Of a stretch of DNA of 7,799 nt, positions 1-4,941 are shown one piece after another. The stretch's first letter is position 1. Each line of letters opens with the position of its first letter. Origin of the DNA: an uncultured Oscillospiraceae bacterium. GTDB lineage: Bacteria; Bacillota; Clostridia; Oscillospirales; Oscillospiraceae. The DNA lies in the NCBI GenBank assembly GCA_934662925.1, contig CAKUKL010000060.1, forward strand, positions 1 to 7,799, read 5' to 3'. Both the position numbers and the translations under genes were made by a program. The notes beneath the pieces were generated by a model. The model was not told where the DNA came from. It ran no database searches and saw only the letters and a list, made by a program, of their open reading frames with translations.

Positions 1-30
1 TGCCGTCTGTGGTATAATTGTGGTCAAACG

Positions 31-61
31 AAAAATCACCGCCGAATTGGCGGTGATTTTT
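31..61 (-). terminator. Terminator of the tRNA-Ala unit
   Basis: A 13-bp perfect inverted repeat (arms 31-43 and 49-61, loop GAATT) has a GC-rich core (CACCGCC/GGCGGTG) flanked by an A-run on the left and a T-run on the right. Read leftward it lies 7 nt beyond the CCA end of the tRNA and ends in a T-run, as expected of an intrinsic terminator for the tRNA transcript. The symmetry means it could also stop rightward transcription. Bases 1-30 to its left hold no supportable gene. Confidence 0.85.
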
Positions 62-68
62 CTCGAAA

Positions 69-144
69 TGGTGGACCTAATCGGGATCGAACCGACGACC
101 TTACGGATGCGAACCGTACGCTCTCCCAGCTGAGCTATAGGCCC
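69..144 (-). tRNA. tRNA-Ala, anticodon CGC
   Basis: This is a complete 76-nt tRNA that delivers alanine to GCG codons. All four arms fold. The acceptor stem 1-7/66-72 is fully paired and includes the G3:U70 wobble, the main alanyl-tRNA synthetase identity element. The D-arm is GCTC/GAGC, and the anticodon stem TACGG/CCGTA carries loop TTCGCAT, giving anticodon CGC. The T-arm GTCGG/CCGAT has loop TTCGATC. The 3' CCA is encoded in the DNA. It is the last and only intact member of a leftward array that starts at the promoter at 516-543 and ends at the terminator at 31-61. A dedicated CGC alanine tRNA fits the GC-rich codon usage of the neighbouring genes, where low-GC Firmicutes usually rely on a UGC isoacceptor. 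Confidence 0.96.
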
Positions 145-209
145 ATATTGCCGCTTTTTGCAGGTTTTTTGCAACAAAAAGCAGATTTTCAAGTTTTCCG
201 ATTTTAGAA

Positions 210-237
210 GATTTCAGAGGAAATTCTCTCCGAAATC
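210..237 (-). other. Spacer hairpin, copy 1
   Basis: On the leftward transcript this folds into a 10-bp stem (GATTTCGGAG with CTCTGAAATC, one G-U pair) around an 8-nt loop. It lies between the truncated tRNA copy at 265-313 and the intact tRNA. It is not followed by a T-run, so it does not look like a terminator. It could be an RNase processing site or simply a structural spacer; the sequence does not tell which. Confidence 0.55.
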
Positions 238-264
238 ATGGGCTGAAACTCGTAGGTCGATGTG

Positions 265-313
265 CGACCATAGGGATGCGAACCGTACGCTCTCCCAGCT
301 GAGCTATAGGCCC
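265..313 (-). pseudogene. Truncated tRNA-Ala-like copy (middle unit)
   Basis: Read leftward from 313, this matches the intact tRNA-Ala exactly from base 1 through the anticodon loop (TTCGCAT, anticodon CGC). It then diverges: anticodon stem pair 29-41 becomes a C-C mismatch, and similarity stops after position 48. The T-arm and 3' acceptor strand are missing. In their place is a perfect 5-bp hairpin (GGTCG/CGACC, loop CACAT, 255-269), then unrelated sequence with no strand able to pair with the 5' acceptor GGGCCTA and no CCA. It cannot form a charged tRNA. It is either a tRNA pseudogene left by tandem duplication or a tRNA-like part of a longer non-coding RNA. Confidence 0.8.
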
Positions 314-378
314 ATATTGCCGCTTTTTGCGGGATTTTCGCAACAAAAAGCAGATTTTCAAGATTTTCGATTTTAGAA

Positions 379-406
379 GATTCCGGACGAAATTCTCTCC
401 GAAATC
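379..406 (-). other. Spacer hairpin, copy 2
   Basis: This is the equivalent of the hairpin at 210-237, exactly 169 bp away. It has three base differences, all on the 3' arm side of the leftward transcript. A 9-bp stem remains: a U-A pair became U-G, the former G-U became G-C, and only the innermost pair was lost. Retained pairing despite change suggests the fold may matter, but two copies are too few for a covariation argument. Confidence 0.5.
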
Positions 407-433
407 ATGGGCTGAAACTCGCAGGTCGATGTG

Positions 434-482
434 CGACCATAGGGATGCGAACCGTACGCTCTCCCAACTGAGCTATAGGCCC
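434..482 (-). pseudogene. Truncated tRNA-Ala-like copy (promoter-proximal unit)
   Basis: This is the first element transcribed from the promoter at 516-543, with its 5' end about 27 nt downstream of the -10 box's downstream edge. It resembles the middle copy: D-arm and anticodon arm with CGC are present (D-loop has T where the other copies have C), pair 29-41 is a C-C mismatch, and the 3' half is replaced by the same GGTCG/CGACC hairpin (424-438) and non-tRNA sequence. Its upstream flank departs from the other units after 487, which marks the repeat boundary. It should be inactive in translation for the same reason: no acceptor stem and no CCA. Confidence 0.8.
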
Positions 483-515
483 ATATTTACTTGGCGTTTC
501 CAAACGTACTTGTTT

Positions 516-543
516 ATTATAACAGAAAAAAATGATTTGTAAA
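516..543 (-). promoter_or_regulatory. Promoter of the leftward tRNA array
   Basis: On the minus strand, a -35 box TTTACA (538-543) and a perfect -10 box TATAAT (516-521) are separated by 16 bp. The start would fall near 508-510, about 26 nt before the first tRNA-like copy. No similar promoter is seen inside the spacers, so one transcript probably covers both truncated copies and the intact tRNA, ending at 31-61. Confidence 0.8.
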
Positions 544-724
544 GAGAATTTCCAAATTATTTTTCGCGGCGCGGGGGCGTGCTGCCGGCGCGAAAGCCCC
601 GTGAATTTTGACGCCACGGGAAAAGTGACCAGAAACGCGGGAAAACGTGAGGTTCCCGGCGGTTTATCCGGGAAATAGTAAGGGGTTTGACAGAAAAGTT
701 AACGAAATATTAAGGGAATCTTTC
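544..724. other. Divergent intergenic region, no gene seen
   Basis: This stretch separates the leftward tRNA promoter from the rightward ATPase promoter. It contains a 7-bp hairpin (653-659 with 668-674, TTCCCGG/CCGGGAA), a 6-bp one (598-603 with 615-620, CCCGTG/CACGGG) and a TTGACA at 687-692. That last has only a poorly spaced TATTAA (15 bp) downstream. I see no coding potential and no recognisable riboswitch or operator. Confidence 0.5.
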
Positions 725-753
725 TTTACGCCCGGTGAAAAAAGGGGTATACT
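725..753 (+). promoter_or_regulatory. Promoter of the P-type ATPase gene
   Basis: A -35 box TTTACG (725-730) and a -10 box TATACT (748-753) are separated by 17 bp. The start would be near 760, leaving a leader of about 25 nt that holds the ribosome binding site AAGGA (773-777), 8 nt before the ATG at 786. Confidence 0.7.
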
Positions 754-785
754 GGTGAAAATTTGGAGAGCGAAGGAATCGGACT

Positions 786-3281
786 ATGTTTCAACGACAA
801 ATGAAGCCACAGGATGAGGAGCGCCCCCGCCGGGACGAGGAGGTCCCGGCGGAGGAGACGCAGGCGGAGGACGCCGCCCCCCGCCGGATGGAGCGCTTTT
901 TTCCGGACGCAAAGACGGGGCTTACCTCGGCGCAGGCGGCGGAGCTGCTCCGGAACGGATACGGCAATCAGGCGGAGGACCCCAACACCAAGACCACCCG
1001 GCAGATCATCCGGGAGAACACCCTGACGTTTTTCAACCTGGTGTTCGTGGTGCTGGCGGTGCTGCTCATCATCGCGGGAAGCTTTACCGACATGGCCTTT
1101 CTGGTCATCGCCATCGTCAACTCCCTCATCGGCATCATCCAGCAGCTGCGCTCCCGGGCGACCCTCGCCAAGCTGAACCTGCTGGCGGAGGCCAAGGTCA
1201 AGGTGGTGCGGGACGGGCAGCTTGGCACCGTGCCCATCCACAAGCTGGTGCGGGAGGACATCGTGGAGCTGTCCGCCGGCGACCAGATCCCCGCCGACGG
1301 GCCGGTGCTGTCCGGTCAGGTGCAGGTCAACGAGGCCCTGCTCACCGGCGAGGCGGACGCCATCACCAAAAATCCCGGCGACCCGCTGCTGTCAGGCAGC
1401 TTCATCGTCTCCGGCAAGTGCCGGGCCAGAATGGACAAGGTGGGGGCGGAGAGCTACGCCTCCCGGCTGGCCCAGAAGGCCCGGGCGGATACCGGCGTGA
1501 GCAAATCCCAGATGATGCAGTCGCTGGACCGGCTGATCCGGGTCATCGGCTTCGCACTGATCCCCATCGGCGTGGCCCTGTTCTGCAACGAGTACTTTGT
1601 CCAGAAAAACACCTTTACCGAGGTCATCCCCTCGGTGGTGGCCGCCCTCATCGGCATGATCCCGGAGGGGCTGTACCTGCTGACCAGCGTGGCGCTGGCA
1701 GTGTCCGTCATGCGCCTTGCCCAGCGGAAAACGCTGGTCCACGAGATGAGCGCCATCGAGACGCTGGCCCGGGTGGACGTGCTGTGCGTGGATAAGACGG
1801 GCACCATCACCCAGCCGGAGATGAACGTCCGGGAGGTGGTGTACCTCGACGAGGAGGAGTACCCCAAGCAGCGGGTGGAGGACATCCTCAACGCCTGCTA
1901 CACCGCGCTGGATGCGGACAACGACACCGCCCGGGCCATGGCCGCCCGGTTCAACAAGCCCTCCCGCTGGCCGGTGGAGCGCACCGTGCCCTTCACCTCG
2001 GCTACCAAGTGGTCCGCCGTGGTGTTCCGGGGCCAGGGTTCCTATGTCATCGGTGCGCCGGAATTCATCCTGGGCGGGGAGTACAGCCTGCTGGAGCCGC
2101 TGGCCACGCCCTACCAGAACGAGGGCTGCCGGGTGCTGCTGGTGGCAAAGTGCGACACGCCGCCCACGCAGGGCGCCCTCACCGGCGTCATCGACCCGGT
2201 GGCGCTGGTGGTCATCAGCAACCCCATCCGGCCGGAAGCGCCGGAGACCTTCCAATATTTTGCCCAGCAGGGGGTGGCCATCAAGGTCATCTCCGGAGAC
2301 AACCCGGCCACCGTCTCGCAGGTGGCCATGCAGGCGGGCATCAGCGGGGCGGAGCGGTACGTGGACGCGGCCACCCTTAAAGATCCCGCGGACTACGCCC
2401 GGGCGGTGCGGGATTACACCGTGTTCGGCCGGGTGACGCCGGACCAGAAGCGCAAGCTGGTGAAGGCCCTCCAGAAGGCGGGGCACACCGTGGCCATGAC
2501 CGGTGATGGCGTCAACGACGTGCTGGCCCTCAAGGACGCGGACTGCGGCATCGCCATGGCCTCCGGCTCGGAGGCCGCCTGTCAGGTGGCGCAGGTGGTG
2601 CTGCTGGATTCCAACTTTGCCTCCATGCCCCACGTGGTGGAGGAGGGGCGGCGGGTCATCAATAACATCCAGCGCTCCGCGGCACTGTATCTGGTAAAAA
2701 ACATCATGTCCTTCTTCCTGTCCCTCATCACGCTGTTCGCGGGTTTCCCATACCCCTTCGTGCCCATTCAGCTGTCCCTCATCAGCGCGGTGACCATCGG
2801 CATCCCGTCCTTCGTGCTGGCGCTGGAGCCCAACCACGAGATGGTCCGGGGCAAATTCATGCAGAACGTCCTCCGCCGGGCGTTGCCCGGGGGCCTGACC
2901 AACATCCTCCTCATTGTGGGCATCGAGCTGTTCACCATGGCCTTTACCTTTGAGCGGGCCACGCTGTCCACCCTCGCCACCGTCATCATGGGCGAGGTGG
3001 GCCTGCTGGTGCTGTACCACATCTCCCGGCCCATGGACTGGAAGCGCTGGCTGCTCATCGGCTCCATGACGGCGGCCTTCGCCGCGGCGGTGCTGGCCTT
3101 CGGTTCGTTCTTCCAGCTCACGCCGCTGGACTTCCAGTCCGGACTGGTCATCATAGTGTTCCTGCTGCTGACGCCGTCGGTCATCTGGTTCTTTGAGCGG
3201 CTGTTCGAGCTGGGCCGCGCGGCGCTGGGGCTCTGGTCCTCCGGCCGCCGGACGGCAGGGGGCAGGCGCCGGGTGCGCTGA
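786..3281 (+). CDS. Cation-transporting P-type ATPase, CtpE/Exp7-like
   Basis: An 831-aa membrane pump that couples ATP hydrolysis to cation movement. Seen in order: an acidic/Arg-rich N-terminal tail (1-36); M1-M2 (about 79-119); the actuator domain with TGEA at 187-190 in place of TGES; M3-M4 (250-268, 280-308) with PEGL at 293-296; the phosphorylation motif DKTGTIT with catalytic Asp336; nucleotide-binding residues around Lys408 and GAPE at 423-426; the hinge TGDGVND at 572-578; and six further membrane segments (about 632-653, 660-680, 701-720, 729-747, 755-775, 786-803). All catalytic motifs are intact and the length is usual for the class. PEGL followed by an aliphatic run, and the M6 stretch PIQLSLIS, recall the mycobacterial CtpE/pneumococcal Exp7 group; CtpE has been linked to calcium uptake. 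Compared with SERCA, the M4 Glu (294) is kept but the M5 and M6 acidic ligands are not, so the ion is uncertain. The start at 786 is backed by AAGGA 8 nt upstream. The gene is monocistronic, between its own promoter and the terminator at 3345-3392. Confidence 0.93.
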   Translation: MFQRQMKPQDEERPRRDEEVPAEETQAEDAAPRRMERFFPDAKTGLTSAQAAELLRNGYGNQAEDPNTKTTRQIIRENTLTFFNLVFVVLAVLLIIAGSFTDMAFLVIAIVNSLIGIIQQLRSRATLAKLNLLAEAKVKVVRDGQLGTVPIHKLVREDIVELSAGDQIPADGPVLSGQVQVNEALLTGEADAITKNPGDPLLSGSFIVSGKCRARMDKVGAESYASRLAQKARADTGVSKSQMMQSLDRLIRVIGFALIPIGVALFCNEYFVQKNTFTEVIPSVVAALIGMIPEGLYLLTSVALAVSVMRLAQRKTLVHEMSAIETLARVDVLCVDKTGTITQPEMNVREVVYLDEEEYPKQRVEDILNACYTALDADNDTARAMAARFNKPSRWPVERTVPFTSATKWSAVVFRGQGSYVIGAPEFILGGEYSLLEPLATPYQNEGCRVLLVAKCDTPPTQGALTGVIDPVALVVISNPIRPEAPETFQYFAQQGVAIKVISGDNPATVSQVAMQAGISGAERYVDAATLKDPADYARAVRDYTVFGRVTPDQKRKLVKALQKAGHTVAMTGDGVNDVLALKDADCGIAMASGSEAACQVAQVVLLDSNFASMPHVVEEGRRVINNIQRSAALYLVKNIMSFFLSLITLFAGFPYPFVPIQLSLISAVTIGIPSFVLALEPNHEMVRGKFMQNVLRRALPGGLTNILLIVGIELFTMAFTFERATLSTLATVIMGEVGLLVLYHISRPMDWKRWLLIGSMTAAFAAAVLAFGSFFQLTPLDFQSGLVIIVFLLLTPSVIWFFERLFELGRAALGLWSSGRRTAGGRRRVR

Positions 3282-3344
3282 AAAGCTGCGCGGCTTTCCC
3301 GAAGATCACGTGGAAACACGGCGGAATAAAAGAAAAGCAAAGTG

Positions 3345-3392
3345 AAAAATGCGGTATATTTTCCGGGAAACAGGAAAATATACCGCATTTTT
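3345..3392. terminator. Bidirectional terminator after the ATPase gene
   Basis: A 20-bp perfect inverted repeat (arms 3345-3364 and 3373-3392, loop GGGAAACA) has an A-run at the left foot and a T-run at the right foot. It starts 63 bp after the ATPase stop codon and separates it from the next gene on the same strand, which has its own promoter. The symmetry allows termination in both directions. Confidence 0.85.
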
Positions 3393-3426
3393 ACAATATG
3401 GCGCTTTAACAAAGCAATGCAGAGCA

Positions 3427-3455
3427 TTGACGAAGTGCAAAATGTTGGGTAAACT
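3427..3455 (+). promoter_or_regulatory. Promoter of the NSS transporter gene
   Basis: A -35 box TTGACG (3427-3432) and a -10 box TAAACT (3450-3455) with 17-bp spacing lie just past the preceding terminator. The start would be near 3462, giving a leader of about 29 nt that contains AAAGGAGAGG (3471-3480) before the ATG at 3491. Confidence 0.65.
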
Positions 3456-3490
3456 GTAAGCCAGATTCGCAAAGGAGAGGGTCCATTGAC

Positions 3491-4879
3491 ATGAAAGAAA
3501 GAGAGAGTTTTTCCTCCCGGCTGGGCTTCGTGCTCATTTCCGCCGGGTGCGCCATCGGGCTGGGCAACGTCTGGCGCTTCCCGTACATCACGGGAAAATA
3601 CGGCGGCGCGGCCTTCGTGCTGGTCTATCTGCTGTTTCTGGTGATCCTCGGCCTGCCCGTCATGGTGACGGAGTTTTCCGTGGGCCGGGCCAGCAGGCAG
3701 AGCATCGCCACGTCCTTCCACACGCTGGAGCCCAAGGGCAGCAAGTGGCACATTTACAGCTGGTTCGGCCTTGCGGGCAACTACCTGCTGATGATGTTCT
3801 ACACCTCGGTGGCTGGCTGGCTGGTGCTGTACTGCATCAAGATGGCCAGGGGCGACTTCGCGGGACTTGACTCCGCCGGTGTGGCCGGGCAGTTCGGCGA
3901 GATGCTCACCCGCCCGGGGCTGATGGCCGCATTCATGGCGGGCGTAGTGCTGGTGTGCATGTTCGTGTGCTCCCGGGGCCTTCAGAACGGCGTGGAGAAG
4001 GTCAACAAGGTCATGATGCTGTGCCTGCTGGCGGTAATGGCGGTGCTGGTGGTGCGCTCCGTGACGCTGGACGGCGCGGGCGCGGGCCTTGAGTTCTATC
4101 TTAAGCCCAACTTCCACAATATGATGTACGATTCCGACGGCAAGTTCATTCTGGGCGAGGCTATTTACGCCGCCATGGGTCAGGCGTTCTTCACCCTGTC
4201 CCTCGGCATCGGCGCACTGGCCATTTTCGGAAGCTACATCGGCCGGGATCACACCCTTATGGGCGAGGCCCTGCGGGTGTCTATTCTGGACACCGTTGTG
4301 GCATTTGTGGCGGGGCTCATCATTTTCCCCGCCTGCTTTGCCTACGGCGTGGCAGCAGACAGCGGCGCGAACCTGATTTTCATCACCCTGCCCAACGTGT
4401 TCGACTCCATGCCGCTGGGCCGGGTGTGGGGTGCGCTGTTCTTCGTGTTCCTGTCCTTCGCCGCCCTGTCCACCATCATCGCGGTGTTTGAGAACATCAT
4501 TTCCTTCGGCATGGACAAGTGGGGCTGGAGCCGTAAGAAGGCCGTGCTCATCAACACCGTGGCCATTCTGGTGCTGTCCATGCCCTGTGTGCTGGGCTTC
4601 AACGTGTGGAGCTCCGTGCAGCCCCTCGGCGCGGGCACGTCCATCATGGATCTGGAGGATTTCCTCATCAGCGACAACCTCCTGCCGCTGGGCTCTCTGG
4701 TGTACCTGCTGTTCTGCGTGTCCAAAAAGGGCTGGGGCTGGGATAACTTCATTGCCGAAGCCAACGCGGGCGAGGGCGTGAAGTTCCCCCGGAGCGTCCG
4801 CGGGTACGTCACGTGGGTGCTGCCCTTCATCATGGTGCTCATCTTCATCGTGGGCTACTGGAACCGGTTCTTCGCGTAA
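3491..4879 (+). CDS. Sodium-dependent transporter, NSS (SNF/SLC6) family
   Basis: A 462-aa inner-membrane symporter with the LeuT fold, expected to use the Na+ gradient to take up an amino acid or related amine. TM1 carries the family signature GLGNVWRFPY (23-32). By alignment with LeuT, the Na1 ligands include Ala21, Asn26 and Thr235. The Na2 site is Gly19, Ile22, Ala324, Ser327 and Thr328. Arg29 is the extracellular gate arginine and Tyr104 matches substrate-site Tyr108. TM6 holds the unwound FFTLSLG (233-239). Cys20 replaces LeuT Asn21, so substrate preference may differ. Asp267 in TM7 matches LeuT Asn286; an acid there is known from chloride-independent bacterial members such as Tyt1. About 11 membrane segments are visible (10-33, 39-65, 87-119, 144-161, 170-189, 222-248, 262-286, 312-340, 350-370, 393-411, 437-458), the usual bacterial number, as in MhsT. 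The substrate cannot be read from sequence. Start chosen from AAAGGAGAGG 10 nt upstream. It is transcribed alone and ends at the terminator at 4890-4925. Confidence 0.95.
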   Translation: MKERESFSSRLGFVLISAGCAIGLGNVWRFPYITGKYGGAAFVLVYLLFLVILGLPVMVTEFSVGRASRQSIATSFHTLEPKGSKWHIYSWFGLAGNYLLMMFYTSVAGWLVLYCIKMARGDFAGLDSAGVAGQFGEMLTRPGLMAAFMAGVVLVCMFVCSRGLQNGVEKVNKVMMLCLLAVMAVLVVRSVTLDGAGAGLEFYLKPNFHNMMYDSDGKFILGEAIYAAMGQAFFTLSLGIGALAIFGSYIGRDHTLMGEALRVSILDTVVAFVAGLIIFPACFAYGVAADSGANLIFITLPNVFDSMPLGRVWGALFFVFLSFAALSTIIAVFENIISFGMDKWGWSRKKAVLINTVAILVLSMPCVLGFNVWSSVQPLGAGTSIMDLEDFLISDNLLPLGSLVYLLFCVSKKGWGWDNFIAEANAGEGVKFPRSVRGYVTWVLPFIMVLIFIVGYWNRFFA

Positions 4880-4889
4880 GTGAATAGGT

Positions 4890-4925
4890 AAAAAGCTCCC
4901 GCGGCATACGCCGCGGGAGCTTTTT
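4890..4925. terminator. Shared bidirectional terminator between convergent genes
   Basis: A 16-bp perfect inverted repeat (arms 4890-4905 and 4910-4925, loop ATAC) with GC-rich core GCTCCCGCGGC and A/T feet. It begins 10 nt after the stop of the plus-strand transporter and lies 16 nt beyond the stop of the minus-strand SLH gene, so it can end both transcripts. Confidence 0.92.
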
Positions 4926-4941
4926 CGCGTCTTTGGGTAGT

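Larger units (their letters stand above)
96..487 (-). repeat. 169-bp tandem repeat carrying tRNA-Ala 5' parts
   Basis: Two full units (96-264 and 265-433) and a partial third (434 to about 487) follow each other at exactly 169 bp. By eye the two full units differ at about 11 positions (roughly 93% identity). The third differs from the second at one base over its first 53. Each unit contains the 5' two thirds of the tRNA-Ala plus, in the first two, the A/T-rich spacer upstream of it. The leftmost unit runs into the true 3' half of the intact tRNA; in the other two that half is replaced by a different sequence. Tandem duplication by slippage or unequal exchange is the simplest origin. The spacer is much more A/T-rich than the surrounding genes. 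Confidence 0.9.

Noticed and set aside
10..18. Extended -10-like TGGTATAAT on the plus strand at the left edge
   Set aside because: A -35 box would lie outside the window, and the transcript would run straight into the hairpin at 31-61 with no gene after it. There is not enough sequence to support a promoter call.
96..487. Possible CRISPR array or tRNA-targeted integration site
   Set aside because: The repeats are 169 bp with nearly identical spacers, unlike CRISPR units. Integrative elements usually duplicate the 3' end of a tRNA; here the 5' part is duplicated and no integrase is present.
158..617. Small open frames over the repeat region on both strands (about 70 codons each)
   Set aside because: They are translations of tRNA and tRNA-like sequence. 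The peptide reading SQLSYRPI and its reverse GPIAQLGERTVRI are familiar artefacts of tRNA genes annotated as proteins.
687..713. Second possible ATPase promoter, TTGACA with TATTAA
   Set aside because: The -35 box is perfect but the spacing is 15 bp and the -10 is weak. The TTTACG/TATACT pair downstream has ideal 17-bp spacing and better position.
1392..4252. Long minus-strand open frames (1392-3020 and 2768-4252) opposite the ATPase and NSS genes
   Set aside because: They are His/Gly/Arg/Gln-rich shadow translations with no recognisable domain. One spans a terminator and two unrelated genes. The plus-strand frames contain complete family motifs.
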